This document shows positions 26,320 through 35,944 of a DNA stretch of 64,000 bases, in pieces; the first letter of the stretch is position 1, and each line of letters starts with the position of its first letter. The position numbers and the translations under genes were made by a program. This DNA comes from Candidatus Fermentithermobacillaceae bacterium (GTDB lineage Bacteria; Bacillota; Sulfobacillia; Fermentithermobacillales; Fermentithermobacillaceae). Where the stretch lies: the NCBI GenBank assembly GCA_012837895.1, contig DUQH01000114.1, positions 62,001-126,000 on the forward strand. The letters run 5' to 3'. The notes below the pieces were generated by a model. It saw only the letters and a program-made list of their open reading frames with translations, searched no databases and had not been told where the DNA came from.

Positions 26320-27954
26320 TTAGTCAGATTGATTACTAAGTCGCTCAGAGGAAGACTTCTGGCCAACAGGAACTTCCAAACTTAGGAAGGTGCCGTTCCC
26401 GGGTTCAGATGAGATTTCCAGCGATGCTCCGAGCAGTTCAGCCCGTTCGAACATGCCCACCAGGCCCATCTGCCCGGCGGCTACTAAAGAGCCAGGAGCG
26501 GCCTTAGGAGGGTCAAACCCTTTACCGTTGTCCCTTATCCCTATTCTGAACACATCTTCTTCAAATGCAAGCCTAAGTTCAATCAAATCCGCCCCCGAGT
26601 GTTTCACCGCATTGGACAGCCCTTCCTGGACTATCCTGAACACCAACGCCTCTGTTTCCCGGGGAAGCTCCTGGATAAGGCCGGATACATCGAAGACCAC
26701 CCGGAAACCCTCCCTTTCCGCCTGGTCACATAACCATTCACAAGCGGACACAAACCCGAAATCGTCAAGCACCGGCGGCCTCAGGTTCCTGGCAAACTCC
26801 CTCAAGTCTGCGATAGTCTCATCTAACAGCGAATCCATATCGCTAATAAGCTCTTTAGTATTGCGATGAGGGGCTTGGCTTAACGGAAGGGTCTTCTCGA
26901 GGAGGTCAAGTTTCCTCCTGAGCGCCACCAAGTACTGAATCGCCCCGTCGTGAAGCTCCCTGGCGATCCTGGCTCTTTCTTCTTCCTGCACCAGATCTGC
27001 CACTGAAAGGTACTCGCGCATCATCTCTTCACGGCTCCTGGATACATCCAGCGCCTTTTCCCTCTTCTCGATTTCTTCCCAGAGGCGTTTTTCAGTGGAA
27101 GTATCCCTTGCGATTCCCTGGTGATGTAGCAGTTCAAAACCTTGATATATCAGGGATGCGCGCACATCCAGTTTCACCATATGCCCGTCTTTCGGCTGTA
27201 TTGTCCAGGAGTATTCGATGTGCTTCTGACGGTTACGCACTGCATTTTTCAGGGTAGACACAGTGGTCGCCCATGACTCGGGAGTCACAAACTCCCCGAA
27301 ATACCTTCCGCACAGTTCTTCAGGCTTGTATCCAAGCATGTCCATGCTCTGAGAATTCACATACAGAAACCGGCCGCCCCTGTCCAGCACAAACACGAGA
27401 TCGCCTGCGTTTTCCATAAGCATGTGATATCTTTCTTCAGACTGCTTGAGGTTCTCGATCAAGGCTGCTTTGGAAGCTATCATAGCTGCCTGACTGGCAA
27501 CAGCCATAACGAACTCAGGATCTGACTGGAAAAACGGGAAGTCATCTTGACGTGCCAGTATCATGAAACCTGTTAGTTCTTGCCCAAGGCTCATCGGGAC
27601 TATAGCTGCAAAGGAAAACGTTAGTCTTCCCAACACCGAGTCGCTGTGTCCCTTGGTTACGATAAGGGGACGGTGAGGGTTGAGGGCAGACTGCATTAGA
27701 CAAGAATCAGCGTCTACGCGTAAGGTGATATCCGGCGATACTAGCAGATTGTGCTTGCCAACTGATGATACTACGTAGGCCGACTTTGAAGCCGGTTCAT
27801 AAACAAGGATGGCCACTGCATCAATATCAAAACTGTCTAATATGAGCCGGGCGATCCTGTCGAGTGCTTCATCGCGTGTAAGATTGCCACGGGTTATCCT
27901 CCCCATCTCAAGCAATAGAAAAGTACCCGCCTTCCATCCGGGCATATCACCCAT
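26320..27954 (-). CDS. GAF-PAS sensor histidine kinase (NarL-type)
   Basis: 544 residues, no membrane segments. A GAF domain covers about 15-165, a PAS domain about 170-290 (ERYHMLMENAGDLVFVLD, GYKPEELCGRYF), then a HisKA_3 helix with the phosphoacceptor in ARELHDGAIQYL and an HATPase_c domain (EGLSNAVKHSG, RIGIRDNGKGFD). This is the NarX/DegS class that works with NarL-type regulators. It overlaps the response-regulator gene by 8 bp, so the two form one system. Cytosolic location implies sensing of an internal or diffusible signal. Confidence 0.9.
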   Translation of the reverse strand: MGDMPGWKAGTFLLLEMGRITRGNLTRDEALDRIARLILDSFDIDAVAILVYEPASKSAYVVSSVGKHNLLVSPDITLRVDADSCLMQSALNPHRPLIVTKGHSDSVLGRLTFSFAAIVPMSLGQELTGFMILARQDDFPFFQSDPEFVMAVASQAAMIASKAALIENLKQSEERYHMLMENAGDLVFVLDRGGRFLYVNSQSMDMLGYKPEELCGRYFGEFVTPESWATTVSTLKNAVRNRQKHIEYSWTIQPKDGHMVKLDVRASLIYQGFELLHHQGIARDTSTEKRLWEEIEKREKALDVSRSREEMMREYLSVADLVQEEERARIARELHDGAIQYLVALRRKLDLLEKTLPLSQAPHRNTKELISDMDSLLDETIADLREFARNLRPPVLDDFGFVSACEWLCDQAEREGFRVVFDVSGLIQELPRETEALVFRIVQEGLSNAVKHSGADLIELRLAFEEDVFRIGIRDNGKGFDPPKAAPGSLVAAGQMGLVGMFERAELLGASLEISSEPGNGTFLSLEVPVGQKSSSERLSNQSD

Positions 27955-28726
27955 CAGGGTTCACCTCAATGTCTTCACGCTTGATGATACCTTGTTTGAG
28001 CCCGGCGACCACCGCCTGGGTTCTGGAAGTAACCCCCAATTTGTCGAATACTGAACTCAGGTGTGACTGGACAGTCCTGGGGCTCAGGCTGAGTTCAAAA
28101 GCGATCTCTTTGTTTGAAAGCCCTTTGGCTGCAAGTTTGAGGATGTGAGCCTCCCTGGCTGTAAGCAGCCGGTCAGCTCCCTCGCCTGTATGCTCCAAAC
28201 CTCCGTCAGGCAAGCCGGCCTCACTTCTAAAGGACTGGTCTCCACTTACTTCTCCTTGATGTTCTGCCAGGAGACCGGACCGCCTGGCTATCCTGGCAAA
28301 CACTTCCCTGGCAATGTCAGGATGGAGGATACATTCGCCCAGGGCGGTAGCTCTTATGGCTTGAATCAGCTCTTCTGAACGGACGCTCTTCAATATGTAA
28401 CCTGAAGCTCCGTTTTCAATCAGGCGCGAAACGTAAGCAAAATCGTCGTAGGCAGTAAGGGCTAGGATGAATATGTCCGGAAAATGTCTCTTGATCTCCC
28501 TGGTAGCTTCTATGCCGTTCATACGGGGCATTGATACATCCATGGCAATAACATCAGGGGAAAGCTTCCTGGCCAGTTCAATCGCTTCAAACCCGTCAGA
28601 AGCTTCCCCCACCACTTCAATGTCCGGTTCTCCTTCCAGCAACCGCTTGGTGCCCTCTCTCACAAGGGCATGATCGTCACACAGGAGAACCCTTATTTTC
28701 CCCTTACTTGGACCCTTGGAGGGCAT
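27947..28726 (-). CDS. NarL/LuxR-type response regulator
   Basis: 259 residues. Receiver domain residues 11-125 with acidic pocket in LLCDDH, phosphoacceptor Asp in VIAMDVSMP, and conserved ALTAYDD and YILKSV. A spacer of ~50 residues leads to a LuxR-type HTH (LTAREAHILKLAAKGLSNKE, LSPRTVQSHLSSVFDKLGV). It overlaps the FMN-binding-protein gene upstream by 23 bp and the kinase downstream by 8 bp. The start ATG lies inside the upstream gene. Confidence 0.92.
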   Translation of the reverse strand: MPSKGPSKGKIRVLLCDDHALVREGTKRLLEGEPDIEVVGEASDGFEAIELARKLSPDVIAMDVSMPRMNGIEATREIKRHFPDIFILALTAYDDFAYVSRLIENGASGYILKSVRSEELIQAIRATALGECILHPDIAREVFARIARRSGLLAEHQGEVSGDQSFRSEAGLPDGGLEHTGEGADRLLTAREAHILKLAAKGLSNKEIAFELSLSPRTVQSHLSSVFDKLGVTSRTQAVVAGLKQGIIKREDIEVNPDG

Positions 28727-29807
28727 TTTTCACCGCCTCAATAACTCCTTCACTTGTGAAGGTTGCCCCCGAAACCGTATCAACGTCAAGGGTTTGCTTT
28801 TCAATTATGTCCTTGGGGACATACGTAAAAGCCGGATCGGATATTCCTGCGGTTTCCTTGTGTTCAAGCACTTTGATGTCTGTAATCTTGCCACCTTGCA
28901 TGGTTACTGACACCTTTATCGGGCCGAACAATCCCTTGCCTGAGCCTTCATACGTGCCGTCAGGCAACTTGGTGATGTCGACAGGCCCACTTGCCTCGTC
29001 CTTCCTTACAGCAAACGGCATTAATGCATCCTTGACTGCGTTGATAATGCCTTCGCTTGTAAAGGTAGCTCCTGAGACAGCATCCACGTCAAGTGTTTGC
29101 TTCTCAATCATGGACTTAGGAACTCCGTTAATGGCCATATCGGCAATCCCTTGAGTCTCACTGTGTTCCAAGACCTTGACTTCTGTAATCTTACCGTCCT
29201 TTACGGTTACAGATATCTTTATGGGACCGAACAGCCCCTTACCTGTGCCTTCGTATGTCCCGTCAGGAACGGCCGCAAGGTCTATCACAAGCTCTCCGCC
29301 TGGAGCGACGATTGCCGACAAGAAGCTCAGGGCCTTGCTCACACCACCCTTTACTGCCCCTGAAGACACAGTAGCCCCTGAAATGCCGTCAACCCCGGCG
29401 GGATCGCTGTTACCTCTAAACCGGGACAAAAAGGCTTCATCTTTAACACGAGTGCCAATGCCGGGCGTTTCAGACATGGCAACGATTTTCACGTCTGTAA
29501 CAGTACCGTCTGTATCAACACCAACCATCATTTGAATTGGCTCAGAACCGTAACCCTGGGCTTCCACCTGCATAGCTGCTCCTGCTAGTTCAGAGCCCTT
29601 CTTGCCAATCCAGTACCTGGTACCATCAAGTTCTTGCTGTTCAATAGCAGAAGCTCCGGGAATGACTTCTCTCGCCGCGTTCAGAAGGTCTTCCTCAGCT
29701 CGTTTATCGATTATAGGCTTGGTCTTAGCGTACACTGCCGCCAGTCCTAGGGCGGCAACAGCACATATAAGCGCCAGAGTCAAGCCCAGCTTGGCCACCT
29801 GCTTCAT
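28704..29807 (-). CDS. Membrane-anchored protein with three FMN-binding domains
   Basis: 367 residues. A signal anchor lies at residues 7-28 (LGLTLALICAVAALGLAAVY). The first FMN-binding domain resembles RnfG/NqrC and carries SGATVSS; two further near-identical domains (about 195-270 and 285-365) carry SGATFTS. In this family FMN is attached through a phosphoester to the Thr of the SGA(T/S) motif by ApbE. AGGAGGT lies eight bases before the ATG at 29807. It is the first gene of an operon with the response regulator and kinase, which suggests the pair senses or controls extracytosolic flavin electron transfer. No apbE is in the window. Confidence 0.88.
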   Translation of the reverse strand: MKQVAKLGLTLALICAVAALGLAAVYAKTKPIIDKRAEEDLLNAAREVIPGASAIEQQELDGTRYWIGKKGSELAGAAMQVEAQGYGSEPIQMMVGVDTDGTVTDVKIVAMSETPGIGTRVKDEAFLSRFRGNSDPAGVDGISGATVSSGAVKGGVSKALSFLSAIVAPGGELVIDLAAVPDGTYEGTGKGLFGPIKISVTVKDGKITEVKVLEHSETQGIADMAINGVPKSMIEKQTLDVDAVSGATFTSEGIINAVKDALMPFAVRKDEASGPVDITKLPDGTYEGSGKGLFGPIKVSVTMQGGKITDIKVLEHKETAGISDPAFTYVPKDIIEKQTLDVDTVSGATFTSEGVIEAVKNALQGSK

Positions 29808-29969
29808 GTAGCCTACCTCCTCAAAATTGCAGACTTCACACTGCATGGGTCACCACTTTGAATGATAACATATCGGCGAACGTTTGTGCAGGAGGAACCA
29901 AACCTGAGGGTGTAATATTGTATATTAATATATTGAAGCTACCGGCAGTGCCCGCTATTGGAGGATGAA

Positions 29970-30782
29970 ATGGGAAGAGTAGAGTTTGAACACGGATTGG
30001 TCAAATATGTTGTCGACGATGAAATATACTATGTCAAACAGCACTTTGAACCAACTCTCATGCCCAAACGTTCCTCCCGCAAATTCTTGGTACATGAATC
30101 CTTCTTCAGCTACGGGCCTATCGAGAAAATCGTGAGCCTTCTGGGAATAGGCAGAGTCAACGTTGTATCTGTAAAACTCGAACACGAGTTGAAACTAAGC
30201 CGGGAGAACAGGGACAAACTAACAGAATTGGTCGGACCTAAGTTCTACTTCTCAAAAGCTGCTTACCAATACGATAAGAGTTCCCTGCCTCATAAGGACC
30301 CTGAGACTGCCATGGGATACCAGGTGGTGTTCGACACCCTGGTAAGGAACTGGGATGATGGTGAGAGGAATATATGGTATGTGTCAGGCATTCCGGTTTG
30401 GTTTGATTTTGGTGCCAGCCTTGATCCCCGCTGCCAGAACATATACCGCTTCCTGCTGAAGCTCCAGGACGCCGCAGATACCGGACGAGTCTCGACGATT
30501 AAACGCTACTTCGAAGACTTCTCGCGGCACAGGGACAATATCCTGAAACGTGCAACAAGCATGTTTAAGAGAATAACGCTAAATGAAATCAGGACCATTG
30601 TTAGATTTGCTGAACAGGACTACGCCGGGTACTTCGCTGAATACCTTGCTAAGAACCTATCGCAAATAGACGAAGACATTGATATGATGAGGGGAGCTTT
30701 TTTGCCCAAAGAGCTCAGAAGCGATCGTTCCCTTATTTTCTCGTCCATACCCAGAGAAGTATTCGGGCGTCAGGTTAAGTAA
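29970..30782 (+). CDS. Kinase-fold protein, HipA/PI3K-like (putative)
   Basis: 270 residues. I do not recognise a named family. Residues 120-150 read VFDTLVRNWDDGERN followed shortly by VWFDFGASLD; this arrangement (Asp129 or Asp130, Asn134 and a DFG at 146-148) resembles the catalytic loop and metal-binding motif of HipA and PI3/4-kinase-like folds. An N-terminal lysine in YYVKQHFEP could be the nucleotide contact. GGAGG is five bases before the ATG at 29970. It stands alone and is divergent from the FMN-protein operon. Kinase activity is inference. Confidence 0.5.
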   Translation: MGRVEFEHGLVKYVVDDEIYYVKQHFEPTLMPKRSSRKFLVHESFFSYGPIEKIVSLLGIGRVNVVSVKLEHELKLSRENRDKLTELVGPKFYFSKAAYQYDKSSLPHKDPETAMGYQVVFDTLVRNWDDGERNIWYVSGIPVWFDFGASLDPRCQNIYRFLLKLQDAADTGRVSTIKRYFEDFSRHRDNILKRATSMFKRITLNEIRTIVRFAEQDYAGYFAEYLAKNLSQIDEDIDMMRGAFLPKELRSDRSLIFSSIPREVFGRQVK

Positions 30783-30899
30783 GCCCGGTCCCATAGACAG
30801 AAACCCTGGTGTGACGGAAACCCTGGTGTAGCGATTTAGACGGCAGGCATGTAAGTATGTAACGCAAACAGGCCAAGTCTTGTAGACCGGAGGAGACTC

Positions 30900-31562
30900 T
30901 TGGCTAGGAAACAAACCTTCCGAATTGATTTACACGTACACTCAATTTACTCGGGAGAATCTTTGGCAGATCCCCGGGACATCCTGGAGGCGGCCCTTGA
31001 GAAAGGGCTTGATGGCATTTGCATCACCGAACACGAGAGTATGTACGCCAGCCGCCCATTTGAAGAGCTGAGGAAAGACTACCCTTCCCTGGTCATCCTC
31101 AGGGGCGTAGAGCTTTCAACAGACGCAGGCCATATGCTTGTCTATGGGATCGACGACACCGAATGGAACGACTGGGGCAAGTATAAGATGTGCAATGGCC
31201 AGGAACTGATAGACCGCGTCAGGAAACTTGGGGGTATTGCCATCCCGGCGCACCCATGGCAGGTCATGGAAAGTTCAGGCAGCCAAGAAGGCCTGCAATT
31301 CACTGTAGACGAGAGGATTACCGCCCTTAGCAATCTTGCAGCCATAGAAGTGTGCAACGGCAAACAGCTGGGACACCCGGTTATATGTGAGATCCTAGGC
31401 GCTTTTGCCAAACAAAATGGGATTGGCGGGATTGGCGGAAGCGACGCCCACACGCCTGAAAACGTTGGCAATGCTTACACTGTCTTCAGGGCGCCCGTTT
31501 ATTCCTCCAGGGATCTTGTCAGAGCCCTCCTTTCAAAGGTGTACTATCCGCAAACCTTGTAA
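30900..31562 (+). CDS. PHP-domain phosphoesterase
   Basis: 220 residues. PHP motifs are complete: DLHVHSIYS, TEHES, GVELS, IPAHPW and GSDAHTPENVG, giving the His/Asp/Glu set for a trinuclear metal site. Stand-alone PHP proteins are phosphoesterases (histidinol phosphatase-like or 3',5'-nucleoside bisphosphate types); the substrate cannot be told. TTG start with CGGAGGAG seven bases upstream. A 17-bp tandem repeat (30801-30829) lies in the gap before it. Confidence 0.85.
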   Translation: MARKQTFRIDLHVHSIYSGESLADPRDILEAALEKGLDGICITEHESMYASRPFEELRKDYPSLVILRGVELSTDAGHMLVYGIDDTEWNDWGKYKMCNGQELIDRVRKLGGIAIPAHPWQVMESSGSQEGLQFTVDERITALSNLAAIEVCNGKQLGHPVICEILGAFAKQNGIGGIGGSDAHTPENVGNAYTVFRAPVYSSRDLVRALLSKVYYPQTL

Positions 31563-31645
31563 TGAGATTCAAAATTCTGAACATCTAACCCCTACTCTCC
31601 TAATACACCTATAAAGACCCAAGGATTTTGTCGTGAGGAGACTGG

Positions 31646-32704
31646 GTGTTGGACAAATCCAGGATTTCGGTTATAGCTATGGCCGGCACTTACATTGGCA
31701 CTGTGGTAGGGGCAGGTTTTGCATCAGGCCAAGAAGTGCTGCAATTTTTCGGCATGTTCGGCCCCCTGGGGATTCCAGGAGTAATCGCAGCTGTAGCAGG
31801 GTTCTTCGTGTTCGGGTTCGCTTGCATAGAAGTCGGAAGGGAAACGGGTGCTTCCTCACACAAACCTGTGTTCAGTAAAGCAGCCGGTAAAGCCCTGTCC
31901 CCGTTGCTTGACTTGGTGACAGTATTCTTCCTGTTTGGCGCCTTGTCAGCCATGATTTCGGGTGCCGGCTCAGTGATCAGCCAGGAATTCGGTCTGCCAT
32001 GGCTTGCCGGAGCTTCTGCCATGGCAATCGCTACGTTTGTGACTGTGCTTACAGGGTTTAGGGGCATGGCATACGCCATCGGCTCTGTTGTGCCCTTTCT
32101 TCTAGCCGGGGTTTTTCTCATTTCAGCTAAGGTGATACACACAAACGGGTTACACATCGGGCTGCCGCCGCCTGACTGCAAGCCTCCAGTAGGGCATTGG
32201 GCAGTGTCCGCATTCAATTACGTTTCTTACAACATCCTTATGGCTGCCCCTGTCCTGTCTGCTGTAGGAGGTACACTGGACAGCAGGAAGCAAGCTTTAG
32301 TCGTAGCCGGTTTCGGGGCTTTAGGACTGGGACTGGGCCTCTTGCTTGTGTACTTGACTATAGCATCTTCCCTTCCTGATATAGCTAGGTTTGAGATCCC
32401 CCTGGCCAGGCTGGCATCCCAGGTGTGGAGGTTTGGGCAACCGCTGTACGTTACGATTTTCGCAGCTGAAGTGTATACTACCGCTGTGGCCAACCTTTAC
32501 GGGTTTTCTGCAAGGCTGATCCCTCCTGGAAACAGAGGATTCCTGATTGCTGCGTTTGCCACAACCGGAGGTGCTCTAATGGCCGCTTCAGCCGGTTTTT
32601 CCAACCTGGTGAGAGTAGTGTATCCCCTATGTGGCTGGGCCGGTACAATCTTCATCGCAGGCCTGGCCGTTTACCTTGCAAAAGCAATTATTGTGGAACG
32701 GTGA
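31646..32704 (+). CDS. YkvI-family membrane transporter
   Basis: 352 residues with about ten hydrophobic helices. The first helix carries AGTYIGTVVGAGFASGQE, typical of the YkvI family in the amino-acid/polyamine/organocation superfamily. The substrate is unknown. GTG start with GAGGAG five bases upstream. It ends 99 bp before the convergent cyclodeaminase gene; the PHP gene upstream is 83 bp away. Confidence 0.82.
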   Translation: MLDKSRISVIAMAGTYIGTVVGAGFASGQEVLQFFGMFGPLGIPGVIAAVAGFFVFGFACIEVGRETGASSHKPVFSKAAGKALSPLLDLVTVFFLFGALSAMISGAGSVISQEFGLPWLAGASAMAIATFVTVLTGFRGMAYAIGSVVPFLLAGVFLISAKVIHTNGLHIGLPPPDCKPPVGHWAVSAFNYVSYNILMAAPVLSAVGGTLDSRKQALVVAGFGALGLGLGLLLVYLTIASSLPDIARFEIPLARLASQVWRFGQPLYVTIFAAEVYTTAVANLYGFSARLIPPGNRGFLIAAFATTGGALMAASAGFSNLVRVVYPLCGWAGTIFIAGLAVYLAKAIIVER

Positions 32705-32803
32705 AAACTACAGGGAGTGGTTGATGCCACTCCCCAAGACTCTTGCCTGAATATAGTTTCGAGTTCGAGAATACCGTGCCTGAAAGCCTATCGGGCAGCC
32801 GGC

Positions 32804-33439
32804 TTAAATGAGCGGCCCAAGTCCTGCTTGTTCCAGCGCTGCACTTAGCTGGGGCCTGTAAGATACCGCTTGTTCCCGGGCGATCTTAAGAGCCCCGGCA
32901 CTAGCTTTCTTGAACTCTTCATCTTTTACGGAAGCAAGGTTAACTTCCGCGTTCATGGCCGCCCCCGACAAGGCGGCCTCCAGCAACACGAATCCGACGG
33001 CAATGTCGGTAATCGCATTTGGATTGCCGTACTCGAGCAGGCCTGGTAAGAGTGCCATTGCTTCAATGCATGCATCCACCGTTTCCAAAGGGGACTTGGT
33101 TGCCTCAATGAACGCCTCTTGTATTGCCTTCCTCCGACGGGTCTTTTCTTCAGGAGTAGCTTTGGGCAACCTAAAAGCATTTTCCACACCCTTATAGGCT
33201 TCGGCATCTTCATCAGCCAGAGCCAGAAGCCTGGCATGTAATCTGCCAGCGGCTTGCCGGATTTCGTCAAGCTTGTCACGGCCCTGAGTGAACCTGGGCA
33301 ACTTCAACGTAATGCCTGCCACCATCTGGAATAAGGCACAACCCATGGCACCTGCAACTGCAGAGGCCGCACCTCCCCCCGGTGCACTGGTATCAGCTCT
33401 TAAGTCATCCAGGAAATTCGATAGGTCCAAGAGCCCCAC
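32804..33439 (-). CDS. Cyclodeaminase/cyclohydrolase family protein (folate)
   Basis: 211 residues with the family start TSAPGGGAASAVAGA and a C-terminal NPNAITDIAVGFVLLEAA block. Family members are formiminotetrahydrofolate cyclodeaminase or methenyl-THF cyclohydrolase. It is the last gene of the histidine operon, 71 bp after ftcD, so cyclodeaminase activity is likely: it would release ammonia from 5-formimino-THF to give methenyl-THF. GTG start. A paralogue of the same length lies at 59685 beside folD. Confidence 0.88.
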   Translation of the reverse strand: MGLLDLSNFLDDLRADTSAPGGGAASAVAGAMGCALFQMVAGITLKLPRFTQGRDKLDEIRQAAGRLHARLLALADEDAEAYKGVENAFRLPKATPEEKTRRRKAIQEAFIEATKSPLETVDACIEAMALLPGLLEYGNPNAITDIAVGFVLLEAALSGAAMNAEVNLASVKDEEFKKASAGALKIAREQAVSYRPQLSAALEQAGLGPLI

Positions 33440-33510
33440 CCCCCAACTTCTTGTGACTTAAACACAATCCACTCAGATTCGACGTTTATTGTGCTCGCCA
33501 AGTTATGTCG

Positions 33511-34404
33511 TCAGGTGATTAGATCCAGGATCCTTTGTCTAGAGAACCCTTCCAGCTTTAGACGCGCAAATGCCACATCCAGCAGGGCATCCAATGGAAC
33601 CAACCCTATAAGCTCAGAATTGACGATCTCTACCCCTCTGCGTGCCGCTTCTTCCTCAATCTTGCTGAACACAAATTCCATGGAAGTCACCCTGTAGTCC
33701 AATAGGTTCATGGTAACCTGGGCAAGCCCGGTGTCTTCCATGGTTACCCCCATAGCTTGGACGTGTGGAAGACCACCTGATGACTCCCTTATCCGCCTGG
33801 CAATGGCACGCGCAATTTTCACATTAGTTGTATTGAGGTTAACGTTAAATGCTATAAGAGGAGGCCTTGCCGCCACGGCAGTAGCTCCTGCCGTTGGGTG
33901 GAGCTCCCCGGGCCCGAAATCAGGTTTTCTGTCAGGGTCGGTTTTGATGGCTTCTTTGAGCCCTTCGTATTCGCCTCTCCTGACATCGGGCAGGCGCACA
34001 CGGTCAGGCCTGGCTGCGGCCTTGGCGTAAAGATACACAGGTATGCCCAGCTCGTCACCTATCCGCTTGCCTGTACGCTTTGCCATCTCCACACAGTCTT
34101 CCATGGTAACTCCCAGGATGGGAACAAAAGGTATCACATCAGTAGCGCCAATCCTAGGATGTTCGCCATGATGTTTTTCCATGTCTATGAGCTCGCTCGC
34201 TTTTTTCGCAGCAGCAAACGCCGCCTCTTCAACGTCATCAGGCGCCCCGACAAAAGTGACAACTGAACGGTTGTGGCTTGGGTCCATGGATGCGTCCAAT
34301 ACATTGCACCCTGACTCCTTGATCACACCGACTATTGCATCCAGGACCGATTGGTCCTTGCCCTCGCTGAAGTTGGGTATGCATTCGACTACCTGCTGTT
34401 CCAT
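33511..34404 (-). CDS. ftcD: Glutamate formimidoyltransferase
   Basis: 297 residues. The N-terminal ECIPNFSEG, SHNRSVVTFVG and HPRIGATDVIPFVP blocks are the transferase half of FtcD; the cyclodeaminase half is a separate gene at 32804. It transfers the formimino group of N-formimino-L-glutamate to THF, the last step of histidine degradation. AGGAGG eight bases before the ATG at 34404 decides the start over an ATG 12 codons upstream that overlaps the amidohydrolase gene. Confidence 0.93.
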   Translation of the reverse strand: MEQQVVECIPNFSEGKDQSVLDAIVGVIKESGCNVLDASMDPSHNRSVVTFVGAPDDVEEAAFAAAKKASELIDMEKHHGEHPRIGATDVIPFVPILGVTMEDCVEMAKRTGKRIGDELGIPVYLYAKAAARPDRVRLPDVRRGEYEGLKEAIKTDPDRKPDFGPGELHPTAGATAVAARPPLIAFNVNLNTTNVKIARAIARRIRESSGGLPHVQAMGVTMEDTGLAQVTMNLLDYRVTSMEFVFSKIEEEAARRGVEIVNSELIGLVPLDALLDVAFARLKLEGFSRQRILDLIT

Positions 34405-34432
34405 ATATCCAGCCTCCTTACAAGTTGATAGC

Positions 34433-35845
34433 TTACTCAAAAGGCAAGGGTGGTACCTTTATCTCAGGCGGAATCAAGCTTTCATACTTCCTCCCCTTTA
34501 GCTGGTGCTCCCATTCAGCCCGCGCCTTATCTCTAAGCCCCGCGCAGGTCATGAACCGGTAACCTGTTATGCCTAGAATCTTGGCGGCATACAGCATTCC
34601 CTTGTGGCCTATGCTCATCCCGGAACACGAAGTTACTGCCCAGCTGTGCCCGGGAATGCCCAGCGCATAGCATGCGGTAGTAAATTGGGCAGTCGGCACT
34701 ACCCAAGACACATCACCAACGTCAGTAGAGCCCCTCCCACCTTCAATTCTGTCGCTATATGGCACGACAAAGTCACACAGTTTGGTCTGGCCCGGCGTTA
34801 TGCCTGTTTCCTCAAATTGCTCAACAGTCCTGGTGATAAGTTCAGGCTCAAACTGGGACTGCATCTTCCCGGCAAACTTGAGTTCTTCCTCGTTCCATTC
34901 AGGCACGCCAAGCTGTTCCATGACCGAGTGTAGTATCCTCGCAATCACCCTGTTAGGAATCACATTAGCTGCATAACCTAAGAACACTTCTTCAAACCGT
35001 GTCTGTGTCATCAGCGCAGCGCCTTTGGCGATATCCAAGACCCAACTGTGCATTCTTTTGAGCTCAGGGATGTCAGCTGCACGAACGTCGAAAAAGTTCT
35101 GGGCAAAATCAGGCACCACATTGGGAGCTCCTCCCCCGTGTGAAATCACGTAATGCACCCTGCTGTCCAACCGCATATGCTCCCGCATCCGCTCAATGCC
35201 TGCGTTCATCAGTTCAACCCCGTCGAGAGCGCTCCGGCCATTCCATGGGTCGCCGGCAGCATGGGCGGTCTTGCCGTAGAAATTGAACTTCAGAACGAGG
35301 TCAGCAAGGCTCGAGCTGTTCCTAACTGCGTTAGTGTTCCCAGGATGCCAAGTCAGCGCAATATCTACATCATCGAATGCCCCGTCCCTGACCATCCAAG
35401 TCTTGCCGAAAGAACTTTCTTCAGCAGGGCATCCGTAGTAACGCACTGTACCTGGCAGTCCCTTGCTCTCCATGACTTGTTTGAGCGCGACAGCACCGCC
35501 CATGGATGCTACACCCAGGAGGTTGTGCCCGCACCCGTGCCCTGGAGCTCCTTCAGCCAGCGGGTCCTTGTAAGGCACAGCTTTGTTGGACACCATAGGC
35601 AGAGCATCAAATTCACCAAGGAAACCAATTACAGGCTTACCTTTGCCCCAGGAAGCCACGAAGGCAGTTGCCATACCACCTACACCCGCTTCAATCGTGA
35701 AGCCTTGCTCTTGAAGGTATTCCATTTGGAGTTTGGATGATTTGTGCTCGGCCAAACCAAGTTCGGCATAGGCCCAAATCCCATCAGATATTGAAGTCAG
35801 TTCTGACTTGTTTGCCTCTATCCAGCGTTCAATCGATGGCTCCAT
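34433..35845 (-). CDS. M20 amidohydrolase, AbgB-like
   Basis: 470 residues, M20D peptidase fold. Metal ligands are in GHGCGHNLLG, AEESSFGKTW and GHKGM near the end; the lid domain spans about 200-310 (FYGKTAHAAGDP). It resembles the p-aminobenzoyl-glutamate hydrolase B subunit and indole-acetyl-amino-acid-type amidohydrolases. In this operon it could recover glutamate from p-aminobenzoyl-glutamate or cleave an N-acyl intermediate, but it does not replace HutI, whose fold is different. GGGAGGG lies before the ATG at 35845. The next gene, ftcD, starts 28 bp downstream. Confidence 0.85.
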   Translation of the reverse strand: MEPSIERWIEANKSELTSISDGIWAYAELGLAEHKSSKLQMEYLQEQGFTIEAGVGGMATAFVASWGKGKPVIGFLGEFDALPMVSNKAVPYKDPLAEGAPGHGCGHNLLGVASMGGAVALKQVMESKGLPGTVRYYGCPAEESSFGKTWMVRDGAFDDVDIALTWHPGNTNAVRNSSSLADLVLKFNFYGKTAHAAGDPWNGRSALDGVELMNAGIERMREHMRLDSRVHYVISHGGGAPNVVPDFAQNFFDVRAADIPELKRMHSWVLDIAKGAALMTQTRFEEVFLGYAANVIPNRVIARILHSVMEQLGVPEWNEEELKFAGKMQSQFEPELITRTVEQFEETGITPGQTKLCDFVVPYSDRIEGGRGSTDVGDVSWVVPTAQFTTACYALGIPGHSWAVTSCSGMSIGHKGMLYAAKILGITGYRFMTCAGLRDKARAEWEHQLKGRKYESLIPPEIKVPPLPFE

Positions 35846-35944
35846 CCTTGTCCCCTCCCAGTTTCGTCGACCATCAGTCATTAGCCGTATTCCTCATCCA
35901 CTGCATCGCAAACCCCAAATACGCTCATCCGGCCGCAGCTGACT

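Noticed and set aside
30801-30829. 17-bp tandem repeat before the PHP gene
   Set aside because: Only two copies, no wider pattern; probably a simple slippage event.
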